A stretch of DNA of 64,000 nt, taken from assembly GCF_018336815.1 (NCBI RefSeq), contig NZ_CP050497.1, positions 2,046,001-2,110,000 of the forward strand, in the 5' to 3' direction. Source of the stretch: Treponema vincentii (GTDB taxonomy: Bacteria; Spirochaetota; Spirochaetia; Treponematales; Treponemataceae). A model generated the notes under the pieces. The model worked only from the letters and a program-made list of their open reading frames with translations, did not search any database and was not told the DNA's origin. A program made the translations under genes and the position numbers. Positions 25,680 through 34,088 of this stretch are shown here, piece after piece (the stretch's first letter is position 1; each line of letters opens with the position of its first letter).

Positions 25680-26654
25680 ATGAATAACCTAAAATTAAGT
25701 TTATTGAAAAAATGGGAATTGGATAGTGAGCTTTCGTTTGTGCATAGCTCTGTTTTGTTGCCGGATGGAACTGCTATAATTCTGACTACAGGCGTGAAGA
25801 GCGATTGGGATAAATTTTACCTCCTTGTGCTTTCTGTCGATGGTATAAAAAAGATTCCGATTGAATATGAGAAAACATTAGGCAGAGATTATCCTGTGCT
25901 TTTTCGATATGGTACAAGTTTCGGACTCATCATTTCGGCAAAAGAAGTGCGGTATTACTCCGGCATTCATTCTTCTCCGGAAATAATTCCGATAAAAAAT
26001 AATTCACAGCTAAGAAGAAGCATTGTGCCGGAAAAAGCTCAACAGAGGTATTTTCAAAATATATCCGACAGCAAGACAATTCCCGTTTGCTTTGAAAATG
26101 AATTTTATTGCGGGGATGCAAGATATTTTGCTCTTTTGGAATTTGATGCTGCTGCAAAATCTGCCGAATGGAAATGTTTTTCTACAATAGATAAAAAGGT
26201 ATTTACACATCAAGAAGACAGATTCGGCGAGGCACCTAAAATAGACAGCATTAAAATATCGGATAAAGAAATCTATGCCTTTACTCCGGGCGACAGCCAA
26301 ACATCGGTTAATAAGTGGGGAATGAATTATTATTCCCTTGCAAGTATTTCCGAAGATGGGAAAGTAATCGAAAAACTTATCGAATCAGATGACTTAAAAA
26401 AAGACGGTAAAAAAGGCGGCATCAACGGATGCTTTACTGATTCTCAATATGTGATAATGACTCCTCTTTTTAAAACCGATGATTGGAAAGGCAAGCAAAA
26501 AGTTTTTTCACTCAGCACACGTGAATATTCCGATATTACCTTTCCAAGAGGAATGTCAAAACACAAACTCGAAAACATCTCAGGCGAAATATGCCTTACC
26601 TCGTTTTACGATAGAGGACTAAAAGAAATAGCATTATGCAATGTGAATTCATAA
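25680..26654 (+). CDS. hypothetical protein with beta-propeller-like pattern, 324 residues
   Basis: ATG 25680; AAGGA lies 7-12 bases upstream. Repeating strand pattern with Gly/Asp turns (LSFVHSSVLLPDGTAIILTT; YGTSFGLIISAKEVRYYSG; YYSLASISEDGKVIEKLIES), suggesting a beta-propeller; no family signature. No signal peptide. A 28-codon frame (25601-25687) starting after a TACAAT box overlaps its start and may be a leader or gene remnant. AAT-flanked repeat copy 3 begins 2 bases after the stop. Confidence 0.6.
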   Translation: MNNLKLSLLKKWELDSELSFVHSSVLLPDGTAIILTTGVKSDWDKFYLLVLSVDGIKKIPIEYEKTLGRDYPVLFRYGTSFGLIISAKEVRYYSGIHSSPEIIPIKNNSQLRRSIVPEKAQQRYFQNISDSKTIPVCFENEFYCGDARYFALLEFDAAAKSAEWKCFSTIDKKVFTHQEDRFGEAPKIDSIKISDKEIYAFTPGDSQTSVNKWGMNYYSLASISEDGKVIEKLIESDDLKKDGKKGGINGCFTDSQYVIMTPLFKTDDWKGKQKVFSLSTREYSDITFPRGMSKHKLENISGEICLTSFYDRGLKEIALCNVNS

Positions 26655-26656
26655 AT

Positions 26657-26787
26657 CAACATACCCCGACGCAAGCGTCGGGGCACAGTGCTCAACGTTT
26701 CGCACTGTGTGTTCTATAAGGTGGTTGCAGTCGGCTTTAATACCCTTTGTTACGACGCAAGCGTCGGGGTATTAAACCCTCCGCACG
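26657..26787 (+). repeat. AAT-flanked hairpin repeat, copy 3 (131 bp)
   Basis: Full-length copy beginning CAACATACCCCGACGCAAGC and ending CCCTCCGCACG, with AAT at 26654-26656 and 26788-26790. All three hairpins are present. It lies between two genes, touching the stop codon of the first and ending 9 bases before the ribosome site of the next, so it is probably transcribed with them and may act as a terminator or RNA stabiliser. Confidence 0.92.
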
Positions 26788-26807
26788 AATAAAAAAAGGA
26801 ATGGAAT

Positions 26808-27791
26808 ATGAATGGAAAAAATATCGGTCGAACTGTATCGTGGGTGTACTACAAAGACGAAAAACTCATAGGCGGGTCGGCATTTGATATACAACTCTTT
26901 CGGCAGATATTGGAAAACAACGCAAAGTTTTCGAGTCAGGCTCAAGAAATGATGGAGACACAAATTAAAGAACAAAATATTTTTGATTGTATTTCACTTA
27001 AAAGCTCAAAATACACCAATCGCTTTTACGAAAATGGCGGCCATAGGGCATTTATACCCGAAAGTATCTGTATGGTTGATTATTGTAAAGATGAAATCTT
27101 TGCCGTTGTGAGAATCGGAGAGCGTTGTGAAATTGTTTCTTATGATTATGACATCACAGGCAAGAAGGGACAAGAGTGGTTCAATTTTATAGGAAAGAAT
27201 AACCCTGTTTTTGATAAAAAAATCATTGAGAATATAAAAACAGCTTTAACACAATACGGACAACTGCAAATAAAAATACTTGAAGAAGAAGACAGACGTA
27301 TTTTTGAGGAAAAAGAAAAACTTGCTTGCCGGAACAAAAGCTTACCTGCCGATACGGAACAAACTTTTTTATCGCTTTGCAAATTACTCGGCATATCTCC
27401 GCAAAAAGCCAAGAAAATATACCATACAGCATTGGAGCAAGAAGATATTTGTGTCTCTTTGATAAACGATTTTATAGATTTGAACTATTTGGCAATGTTC
27501 GATTGGAAGGCGAATGTGGGAGATATTGTATACGGTTACAATCTATTAGTAAAAAAGATAAAAGCGAATATGCTTCACTTGGATAAAGATACGGAATTTG
27601 AACCGCCGGAAGTTTTCCGTAGACTTGCTTCGATGAGTGACAAGGTATTATATCTTATCGACACAAATAGCGATTGCTATATTTTAGGTTTGTCAGATAA
27701 AGAAAATAGAGAAAAAATCATAAGTGCTTATAAACGACTGTTCAGCCTGCTTCAATCTGAGAATACGATTGAAATTGTGAACATGCTGTAA
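26808..27791 (+). CDS. hypothetical protein, possible DUF6630-like C-terminus
   Basis: 327 residues, ATG 26808 with AAGGA at 26796-26800. The N-terminal half is mixed (SWVYYKDEKLIGGSAFDIQL; GHRAFIPESICMVDYCKDE), followed by a charged helix (LEEEDRRIFEEKEKLACRN). The last ~140 residues (LSLCKLLGISPQKAKKIYHT; YLAMFDWKANVGDIVYGYN; KVLYLIDTNSDCYILGLSD) resemble the DUF6630 pattern; that assignment is tentative. Cytoplasmic. Followed at 12 bases by a small exported protein gene. Confidence 0.55.
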   Translation: MNGKNIGRTVSWVYYKDEKLIGGSAFDIQLFRQILENNAKFSSQAQEMMETQIKEQNIFDCISLKSSKYTNRFYENGGHRAFIPESICMVDYCKDEIFAVVRIGERCEIVSYDYDITGKKGQEWFNFIGKNNPVFDKKIIENIKTALTQYGQLQIKILEEEDRRIFEEKEKLACRNKSLPADTEQTFLSLCKLLGISPQKAKKIYHTALEQEDICVSLINDFIDLNYLAMFDWKANVGDIVYGYNLLVKKIKANMLHLDKDTEFEPPEVFRRLASMSDKVLYLIDTNSDCYILGLSDKENREKIISAYKRLFSLLQSENTIEIVNML

Positions 27792-27803
27792 TAAAGGGAA
27801 AAA

Positions 27804-28205
27804 ATGAAACAAGTAATTGCATTTTGTATATTTATATTCATTACTTTTGCACTATCCACTGATGGAAAGGATGGCTTTATGACTATTTCAAAACAATGTA
27901 TTATAAGCCTTGATGAAATTGTATCAATGCAGTTTTCCGATAATACGGATACAGCCTTACGAACAATTAAGCATGATGATATACAAGCAATAACGGATAT
28001 TTTAAATACTGCAAAATATGATGATGAGCGTAATGATGGAAGGATGTTTAAAATGACTGCACCGCATTTAAGAATAGAAATACGATATAGTGATGACAGT
28101 GAAGTAAAAATCCAATTATGGGATGCGCTTATGCATGTCAATAAAATATGGTATAAAATTGACATAAGAGCTATTAAAGAAATATTATATGGTAAGGAGT
28201 TATAA
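27804..28205 (+). CDS. small exported protein
   Basis: 133 residues, ATG 27804. The N-terminus is a signal peptide (KQVIAFCIFIFITFALS) with cleavage likely near ALST-DG. The mature part has strand/helix alternation (IISLDEIVSMQFSDNTDTAL; HLRIEIRYSDDSEVKIQLWD). No lipobox. No family recognised; small periplasmic proteins of this kind can be immunity proteins against toxins acting outside the cytoplasm (inference). It ends 1 base before the next gene. Confidence 0.6.
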   Translation: MKQVIAFCIFIFITFALSTDGKDGFMTISKQCIISLDEIVSMQFSDNTDTALRTIKHDDIQAITDILNTAKYDDERNDGRMFKMTAPHLRIEIRYSDDSEVKIQLWDALMHVNKIWYKIDIRAIKEILYGKEL

Positions 28206-28206
28206 A

Positions 28207-29298
28207 ATGAGTATTATAAAAAATTGGGAATCGAACAAACAAGATAAACAGTCGGCTATGCCGCAACAGAAGCTTCATATCAATTTAACTAAAAACGGTT
28301 TGTATATTAATGATGAGTTTATTGAAAACCTGTCAATGGATACTCTTGCGGAGAAATTCGGTGAATATAGAAAAGTATTGCATAAGACTCCTGATGGAAC
28401 AGTAAGTAAAGATGATTTAGAGGAAATATATATCTGGGATAATATAGGAATAAAGAGTTTTGTTTCCAAAGGATGTATCAGCGAACTAGACATAAGAATA
28501 TGTGAAGATAAGGAATGGGAGAAAAAAGTAAAATTTTCGTTTTTCGATGTAAATCCCAAGCAGGTGTTTCCCGGCATTTTTACGATAAACGGTAAAACTA
28601 TTTTGGAAGCTATACCTCAAAAAACATTGAGAGATGCTTATATATTTTTAGAAATGAAAGTGGAAAATTGGAAAATAAATTGCTCATTGTCGAGCAAATT
28701 AAACTCGGTTCTGGGCGCAATATCTTTTCAGGAGCGTTTAAGAAAATCAAAAACCGATGAGATAGCCGATTTGGTATGTGCCGAACCTGAACCTATACGG
28801 GATATAAGTTTTTGGTATAAACCGCCGAGGGTGTCAAGCGGTAAATGGGCGCTGCCAAAGGCGGAAGGTGAAGTGTTAACATTTACAAACTTCAATTTTA
28901 AACTTGCTGTTATCCAAGAGCTGATGTACAAACAAGAACTGCTTAAACCGAAATTTGATGTATATGATTTTTGCAATGATTATGCAAAAAAAGAAATAGA
29001 TCCCGATGATTACTACGATAAAATGATACCTGAAGTAAAAAGCTGGTTTCAGCAATTGGAGATTCCTGCTGAATTGGCCCCAAAGGTAACACAGCTGTTT
29101 CTTGATGGCGGAAATGAAATTAATATGCAGCTTATTCCGCAATGGGATGGCGAGGATAACTTATTTGATATTAAGTCTATTTCTGATGAGGAGTTGGCAC
29201 AGTTTCCAAACTTAAAACTTATTGACGGAACCGTTATTTATATTTCCGAAAAAGCAAAGAAAAAACTTATCAAGAAAGGAATTAATATTGCAGAATAA
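28207..29298 (+). CDS. DUF6892-type protein
   Basis: 363 residues from ATG 28207, chosen for AAGGAG at 28193-28198. The N-terminal part (KLHINLTKNGLYINDEFIEN, then DTLAEKFGEYRKVL) fits the small domain often found before DUF6892. The C-terminal part has LTFTNFNFKLAVIQELMYKQ, EIPAELAPKVTQLFLDGGNE and MQLIPQWDGEDNLFDIKS, which I associate with DUF6892. Function unknown; these proteins occur in immunity-type gene arrays. No signal peptide. Confidence 0.65.
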   Translation: MSIIKNWESNKQDKQSAMPQQKLHINLTKNGLYINDEFIENLSMDTLAEKFGEYRKVLHKTPDGTVSKDDLEEIYIWDNIGIKSFVSKGCISELDIRICEDKEWEKKVKFSFFDVNPKQVFPGIFTINGKTILEAIPQKTLRDAYIFLEMKVENWKINCSLSSKLNSVLGAISFQERLRKSKTDEIADLVCAEPEPIRDISFWYKPPRVSSGKWALPKAEGEVLTFTNFNFKLAVIQELMYKQELLKPKFDVYDFCNDYAKKEIDPDDYYDKMIPEVKSWFQQLEIPAELAPKVTQLFLDGGNEINMQLIPQWDGEDNLFDIKSISDEELAQFPNLKLIDGTVIYISEKAKKKLIKKGINIAE

Positions 29299-29321
29299 AT
29301 TTAAGTCATAAAGGATATAGC

Positions 29322-29804
29322 ATGCTTCATTTTGAAAAAGTAAACGGGAAAAACATTTGGGATATTCTGAAACTGCAGGTATCGGAAACACAGAAAAGCT
29401 TTGTTGCTGCCAACGATATAAGTATCATTGAAGCCTATATTACAATCACCGCAAATGGTTATGCATTTCCATTCGGGATATATGACAATGAAACACCGGT
29501 CGGATTTTTGATGATCGGTTTTGATGTTCATGACTATTGGATTGATGCACCTAAAATAGCAAAAGGGAATTATAATCTTTGGCGGCTGATGATTGATAAA
29601 GCGTATCAAAACAATGGATTTGGAAAAGAAGTAGTTAAATTGGCTCTAGATTTTGTTAAGACTTTTCCTTGCGGAAAAGCTGAATGTTGTTGGTTGTCTT
29701 ATGAACCTGAAAATCAAGTTGCGCGTAAACTATATAGCTCATTCGGTTTTGTTGAAACAGGAGATACGGATGGGGAAGAACTTATCGCAGTGTTAAAGCT
29801 ATAA
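29322..29804 (+). CDS. GNAT-family acetyltransferase (BltD/SpeG-like)
   Basis: 160 residues, ATG 29322 with AAAGGA upstream. The GNAT fold is clear: N-terminal strand/helix, FPFGIYDNETPVGFLMIGFD (beta 4), then LWRLMIDKAYQNNGFGKEVV, where Q-N-N-G-F-G is the acetyl-CoA pyrophosphate loop (Q/RxxGxG/A), and a C-terminal ENQVARKLYSSFGFVETGD. The overall pattern resembles diamine/spermidine acetyltransferases of the BltD type. It probably acetylates a small amine; the substrate is not evident. It is the last gene of the forward run. Confidence 0.85.
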   Translation: MLHFEKVNGKNIWDILKLQVSETQKSFVAANDISIIEAYITITANGYAFPFGIYDNETPVGFLMIGFDVHDYWIDAPKIAKGNYNLWRLMIDKAYQNNGFGKEVVKLALDFVKTFPCGKAECCWLSYEPENQVARKLYSSFGFVETGDTDGEELIAVLKL

Positions 29805-29881
29805 TATAAAATAGAAGATAGATTATAAACCGCATGGTTGATTTTGGAAGAACCTGTTGTTCGTATTCTCAACATCTTATA

Positions 29882-30031
29882 CTACCCTATTCGTCTTCTC
29901 TCAGTATTTTCTCGTACTGTAAGCATAGGAATTTCGATTTTTGATATACATACTTTTATCCTGTCTTGTAGCGTAAATAGTCTGGTCTCATGTAGAGCCG
30001 ATACGCATTCAAGAACCCCTTTTTCAGTGGA
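29882..30031 (-). pseudogene. same-frame remnant downstream of the small membrane gene
   Basis: After the TAA of the gene at 30032 the frame stays open for ~49 codons with protein-like content (STEKGVLECVSALHETRLFT, then LQDRIKVCISKIEIPML) to TAG 29882. It is probably the end of a deleted gene at the border of the transferred ABC operon. The rest of 29805-29881 shows nothing recognisable. Confidence 0.25.
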
Positions 30032-30244
30032 TTACATCTGCATCAGTCCACTTACAATAGCGAGAAATCCTATTACCATACAAGCATAACAAACAAATTT
30101 GTTATTGTTTGAATTTCTTTTTTTGAATAACAACACTGCTCCAACAAGGATTAGCAACAATCCAAACCATACACTTCCCAAATATAATTCTGATGCCATT
30201 CTATCAAGAAAATTGTCCACTGTTCCTTCTATTTTTTGTTCCAT
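30032..30244 (-). CDS. small two-helix membrane protein of the ABC operon
   Basis: 70 residues, ATG 30244 overlapping the permease stop as TAATG. Two membrane helices: SVWFGLLLILVGAVLLF and FVCYACMVIGFLAIVSG, with a basic Asn/Lys-rich loop. It is the last gene of the TetR-ABC operon and may be an accessory subunit of the transporter. Confidence 0.6.
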   Translation of the reverse strand: MEQKIEGTVDNFLDRMASELYLGSVWFGLLLILVGAVLLFKKRNSNNNKFVCYACMVIGFLAIVSGLMQM

Positions 30245-30954
30245 TATAAAATCTCCATCTTATTTATTTTTTTCATCAAAAATATCGAACACAAGATACC
30301 AATCATTACCATTGCCGCTGCTAACACATACATCGCTGCTCGATTAGGGTTTGCATTTACCACAATATTACACATTAACGAAGCAAGGAGAACTGCAGAA
30401 ATAATAGTTGTCGGCACTGATTTTTTGATAAATCCGATTCCTACTGCTATCACTCCGATAGTTGCAGCTATCGCTGACATCAATATGGTATTTTCAACAA
30501 TGTTCAAGATAATAGAAACTGTAAAGTTGTTTCCTACAAGATGAATGAAATTTTCAGTGATACCGAATATCAAAAAAACAATAAAGTTACAGATAACCAT
30601 TGATATAATCGTAAATCCACACACAATCAAAAGTTTGGATAACACAACCTTTTTTCGACTGACCGGATAGGAAAAAAGTAAAATAGGTCGCTTACCCGAA
30701 TAATCTTCAATAACAAACCTGCAATACATCACTGCAGACATCACACAAAATACTGCCATGTTAAAAACACAAAATAGAGAAATAAGATTATCATATCCTG
30801 CAAAAATTGCCATGTCTTTATCATTCGGCTCTATCAAAGGGGCATATGCAAAAAGAAAAAGGAAACCAATCATCGTAATCGCTATGATAATATCCGCTAA
30901 GATATAAGTGTTGATGTTATTCTTTTTTAATTCCAATCTAATCAGCGTTTTCAT
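30244..30954 (-). CDS. ABC-2-type transporter permease
   Basis: 236 residues, ATG 30954, overlapping the ATPase gene by 17 bases. About six membrane helices can be read (YILADIIIAITMIGFLFLFA; ISLFCVFNMAVFCVMSAVMY; LIVCGFTIISMVICNFIVF; TVSIILNIVENTILMSAIAA; VPTTIISAVLLASLMCN; AAAMVMIGILCSIFLM). A cytoplasmic loop carries SGKRPILLFSYPVSRKKVV, the usual ABC-2/lantibiotic-exporter motif. It forms the channel for the ATPase encoded upstream. Substrate not evident; such pairs often export peptide antibiotics or toxic lipids. Confidence 0.85.
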   Translation of the reverse strand: MKTLIRLELKKNNINTYILADIIIAITMIGFLFLFAYAPLIEPNDKDMAIFAGYDNLISLFCVFNMAVFCVMSAVMYCRFVIEDYSGKRPILLFSYPVSRKKVVLSKLLIVCGFTIISMVICNFIVFLIFGITENFIHLVGNNFTVSIILNIVENTILMSAIAATIGVIAVGIGFIKKSVPTTIISAVLLASLMCNIVVNANPNRAAMYVLAAAMVMIGILCSIFLMKKINKMEIL

Positions 30955-31681
30955 TTTCTTTTCTCCCTATCATAATATCCATAAAATACTCTTCCAGACC
31001 TGATGGATACTCTACCTTCACCTTATCCATCGAGACCTCTCTCACTATCGTTCCGTTGACAATGACCCCTATTGTATCCGCAATATGCTCTATTTCTGTC
31101 AAAATATGACTGGAAATCAGTAATGTCATACCCTCTGTTTTTGCAAGGTACAAAAATAAGTCCCTCATTTCCTTAATTCCCATAGGATCCAGTCCGTTAA
31201 TCGGCTCATCCAGAATCAATAGTTGTGGTTTATGGATAATTGCTCTTGCAATCGCTAAACGCTGACGCATTCCCAAGGAAAAAGTAGATACCGGCTGAAC
31301 ACCAATATCCTTTAATCCGACTTTTGACAAGACATCCTCTACATTCCCACCTTCCTTGCCCATGTAGGCAAGATGCATACGCAAATTTTCTGCTGCCGAC
31401 AAATGTTCATAAAAAATGGGAGTTTCTATCAAAGTACCAATCTGTGATAACATATCACTCGGTGTTGAAAGATTATCTATTCCAAACATTTGTAATTTTC
31501 CCATAGTCGGTGTAAGAAGTCCTGAGAGAAGTTTGAATACCGTTGTTTTCCCCGCTCCGTTCGCACCTAAAAAACCATAAATCGTACCTTTTTCTACATG
31601 CATATTACAACCTTTAATTACTTCCTTACCGCCAAAAGTTTTTGTAAGGTTATTTGTTTCTATAATGAAATGATGATTCAT
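30938..31681 (-). CDS. ABC transporter ATP-binding protein
   Basis: 247 residues from ATG 31681, chosen for AAGGAGG 9 bases upstream; the frame is open further back but overlaps TetR. All motifs are present: Walker A GANGAGKTT, Q-loop IGTLIETP, signature SLGMRQR (a variant of LSGGQ), Walker B LLILDEPINGLDP and the switch His in ISSHIL. The C-terminus is short, as in BcrA/NatA-type drug or bacteriocin exporters. Works with the permease at 30244. The start lies inside the end of the TetR gene, so the operon is translationally coupled. Confidence 0.92.
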   Translation of the reverse strand: MNHHFIIETNNLTKTFGGKEVIKGCNMHVEKGTIYGFLGANGAGKTTVFKLLSGLLTPTMGKLQMFGIDNLSTPSDMLSQIGTLIETPIFYEHLSAAENLRMHLAYMGKEGGNVEDVLSKVGLKDIGVQPVSTFSLGMRQRLAIARAIIHKPQLLILDEPINGLDPMGIKEMRDLFLYLAKTEGMTLLISSHILTEIEHIADTIGVIVNGTIVREVSMDKVKVEYPSGLEEYFMDIMIGRKENENAD

Positions 31682-32339
31682 CGGTCTTATCCTCCTTTGG
31701 ATATAATTTTTGCAATAGCTCCAACGATTTTTCAATAAGTTCATCACTGAATACATCGATGCCTATCGACTTCATCATATATTGTAAAAATCCGAGTCTC
31801 GAGGATAACTTCTCACCATCACAATCAAAAACAGCCGGATCACACCACACATTGAGCAATAGCATAAAAACTTCCGCACATTCATCCGGAAAATCTGTAA
31901 CGATAGAGCCATCTTGTATTCCTTTCTTAATAATTTTTGAAACAAAGTTAGAATCCTTATTGACACAAGATTGCATGTAGGATAGGACAAACTCTGCACT
32001 TTTCATGCGTACACTCATTGCATCATCTAAATAATGTGCTTCCTGATTCTCGATATTTTTCTCCAAAATAAGTTGCAACTGTTCTTTTCCACTCAAAAAC
32101 CGGGTCTCTTCCATAAAGTTTTCTATTGTACCCTTTACACTTTGCTCCTGCTTCTCCATAACAGATTTGATAATTTCATCCTTCGATTTAAAATGATGAT
32201 AAATAGCCCCCTTGGATATTCCGGCAGCTGTTGCAATATCCATCATGCTGGTCTTATCGAATCCCTTTTGTAAAAACAGCTTCGCTGATACGGATAAAAT
32301 AGCCTCAATGGTAGCCTTTGCATTATATTCTTTCGCCAT
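31650..32339 (-). CDS. TetR-family transcriptional regulator
   Basis: 229 residues, ATG 32339. The N-terminal helix-turn-helix is typical: ILSVSAKLFLQKGFDKTSMM, then DIATAAGISKGAIYHHFKSK. The helical remainder binds an effector. It is the first gene of the four-gene operon, behind a consensus promoter whose start region is covered by a CCGA...TCGG dyad, so it very probably represses its own operon until an inducer (perhaps the exported compound) binds. Sequence style and promoter look Firmicutes-like, suggesting transfer (inference). Confidence 0.92.
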   Translation of the reverse strand: MAKEYNAKATIEAILSVSAKLFLQKGFDKTSMMDIATAAGISKGAIYHHFKSKDEIIKSVMEKQEQSVKGTIENFMEETRFLSGKEQLQLILEKNIENQEAHYLDDAMSVRMKSAEFVLSYMQSCVNKDSNFVSKIIKKGIQDGSIVTDFPDECAEVFMLLLNVWCDPAVFDCDGEKLSSRLGFLQYMMKSIGIDVFSDELIEKSLELLQKLYPKEDKTDESSFHYRNK

Positions 32340-32364
32340 AGCTGATACACCTTCTTATTAAATT

Positions 32365-32411
32365 CCGACCGTTCGGTTTTTTATAATATCTTTTATCTGT
32401 TATTTTGTCAA
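32365..32411 (-). promoter_or_regulatory. sigma-70-type promoter with TetR operator
   Basis: On the minus strand, TTGACA (32406-32411) and TATTAT (32383-32388) are separated by exactly 17 bases. Six bases after the -10 box lies CCGAACGGTCGG (32365-32376), an inverted CCGA/TCGG dyad with a 4-bp centre, typical of TetR operators. It covers the expected transcription start. Confidence 0.8.
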
Positions 32412-32466
32412 GAGCTTTTATAAATTATTCTCTCACAGTCTCTTGCATCATACTTGGCTCATAGAT

Positions 32467-32503
32467 GTTATCTATCATTGTTGTAACTACAATGATAGAT
32501 AAC
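32467..32503. promoter_or_regulatory. perfect 15-bp inverted repeat
   Basis: GTTATCTATCATTGT (32467-32481) and ACAATGATAGATAAC (32489-32503) flank a 7-base spacer. It lies 56 bases upstream of the TetR operon promoter. It could be an operator for another regulator, a plasmid/transposon site or a stable hairpin; there is no T-run for a terminator. Confidence 0.6.
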
Positions 32504-32643
32504 TTAGTAGGATGATATGATGTATCCTATTTTTAATTTGTAATGCTGAAACTCAATATTTTGTTCAAAAAAATAGAGCATTTCAGAAACTTAAAAAGTT
32601 CCAAACCGACTCTATAACAGTCTAACAACAGAGAATCATCAAA

Positions 32644-32877
32644 TCATCAAAAACAACCCTTGTAGAGATTGAAGCGATTCAACTATGCCATCAGTTTTCA
32701 ATTTTACAAACAGATTCCCTTCCTTGCATAAAGTTACTTTTCATGAAAAATAAAAAAGACCATGTATCTTTGGTAAAAACGCCCTTGCTAACTGCTCTAA
32801 CGGATATAAAAACGCACATTATCTTAACATGTTATCATCTTAAGACAATGTGCGTTATCAAAATTGCTCTATTTTAA
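32644..32877 (+). pseudogene. open frame without start, possible insertion-sequence remnant
   Basis: 77 codons are open to TAA 32877 with no start codon in a suitable place. The segment SSKTTLVEIEAIQL faintly recalls the end of IS6-family transposases (..S..TL.GIEAI..L). The remainder of 32504-33027 contains the hairpin at 32811 and the promoter region of the next gene, but no gene I can support. Confidence 0.2.
32811..32856. repeat. long imperfect hairpin
   Basis: AACGCACATTATCTTAA (32811-32827) pairs with TTAAGACAATGTGCGTT (32840-32856), with one mismatch and a 12-base loop. Downstream are AT-rich direct repeats of CTCTATTTTAAT. It may be an insertion-sequence end or a terminator-like structure. 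Confidence 0.5.
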
Positions 32878-32891
32878 TCACTCTATTTTAA

Positions 32892-32941
32892 TTGCTCTAT
32901 GAAGTTTGGAGTGATACAATAAAAATGTAGAATATTCTACA
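32892..32941 (+). promoter_or_regulatory. promoter with 16-bp perfect palindrome over the start region
   Basis: TTGCTC (32892-32897) and TACAAT (32915-32920) are 17 bases apart. Five bases after the -10 box lies TGTAGAATATTCTACA (32926-32941), a perfect 16-bp palindrome placed like a repressor site. It is followed by an ~86-base leader to the TTG start at 33028. Confidence 0.6.
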
Positions 32942-33027
32942 AAATGTTGAAGGTAATTTTGGGAAAGGAGACTGTGGTAAAGCAGTATTATAAAACCGAA
33001 ATATAAATATATTTGGAGGAAAGAAAA

Positions 33028-33999
33028 TTGAATAAAACATTATTTTTAGGAGCGGTGCTTATTGCAATGACGGTCGGCAGTACCGGTGTAAATGCCGAAA
33101 AAGCAGACATACCGCTTGCCGGTAAGACGTATACGGTAAGAGGCGTATCGTTTACGATGATCACCATTCCTGCCGTAACGGACGGTACCCTCGGATACGG
33201 AGAATACGACGTAAACCCTGCACATACGGTCAGCTTGCCGTCCTACCGGATCGGCGAAACGGAGGTAACGCAGGAGTTGTGGCAGGCGGTGATGGGCAAT
33301 AACCCGAGTGGTTTTAACGGTAATGACGAAGAAACGAAACCTGTCGGCGACGAAGAGCAAAAAAGGCGGCCGGTAGAAATGATAAACTGGTATCAGGCTA
33401 TTGCCTTTTGCAACAAGCTCAGTTTGAAGCTCGGCCTTGAACCCTGTTATACGGTAACAGTGAAAGGAAAACCGATAGACTTTGCCTCACTTCCATTCGA
33501 TAAAATTCCTTCTGAGGATGAATATATGTCCGAAAAGGAGACGGCAGTAAAGGCATGGGATGCCGTAACCGTAGATATAAGCAAAAATGGATTCCGGTTG
33601 CCGTCGGAGGCCGAATGGGAATGGGCAGCAAAAGGCGGTGCAGAAAGCCGATGGGCGGGCACGGATAATGAAGAAGAAGTCGATCGATATATGTGGCATG
33701 ATGGGAATAGTGAAAACCGAACCCATGAAGTAAAAAAACTGAAACCGAACGGATACGGGCTCTACGATATGAGCGGCAACGTGTGGGAATGGTGTTGGAA
33801 CCGCTTTAAAGATTTTTTGCCCGACTCGCTTGTAGAAGCAGATATCGTTGACATTGACGATATCCACGATTCCTGCCGTGTCTTTCGGGGCGGCGGTATA
33901 GATATCGATATATATAACGCAGCGCTGCCGATCAGGCTCTTTTATACTCCCGATTTTCATGCAGGTAGTCTCGGATTACGCTTGGCATGCAGGTTGTAA
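33028..33999 (+). CDS. exported formylglycine-generating-enzyme-fold (SUMF1) protein
   Basis: TTG 33028 is chosen because GGAGGA (33015-33020) lies 7 bases upstream; 323 residues. The signal peptide is NKTLFLGAVLIAMTVGSTGV with cleavage near VNA-EK. The FGE-sulfatase domain is clear: FTMITIPAV, the motif SLPSYRIGETEVTQELWQAV, PVEMINWYQAIAFCNKLS, NGFRLPSEAEWEWAAKGG, NGYGLYDMSGNVWEWCWN and the C-terminal FRGGG...GLRLACRL. Treponemes carry many such exported proteins; most are not true formylglycine enzymes and may be surface-associated binding domains. No lipobox. Higher GC than the genes around it, so it looks native. Confidence 0.88.
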   Translation: MNKTLFLGAVLIAMTVGSTGVNAEKADIPLAGKTYTVRGVSFTMITIPAVTDGTLGYGEYDVNPAHTVSLPSYRIGETEVTQELWQAVMGNNPSGFNGNDEETKPVGDEEQKRRPVEMINWYQAIAFCNKLSLKLGLEPCYTVTVKGKPIDFASLPFDKIPSEDEYMSEKETAVKAWDAVTVDISKNGFRLPSEAEWEWAAKGGAESRWAGTDNEEEVDRYMWHDGNSENRTHEVKKLKPNGYGLYDMSGNVWEWCWNRFKDFLPDSLVEADIVDIDDIHDSCRVFRGGGIDIDIYNAALPIRLFYTPDFHAGSLGLRLACRL

Positions 34000-34088
34000 T
34001 TTTTGCATCTTTCGAATCGCTTATCATACCGCAAGAAAAAAAATACGGCGCGGCTTTGTGTAGGGGGGATTATAACGACTGAGCTCTC

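Noticed and set aside
29838..30089. An 83-codon plus-strand frame.
   Set aside because: No ribosome site, and the opposite strand reads better as the end of the ABC operon and a remnant.
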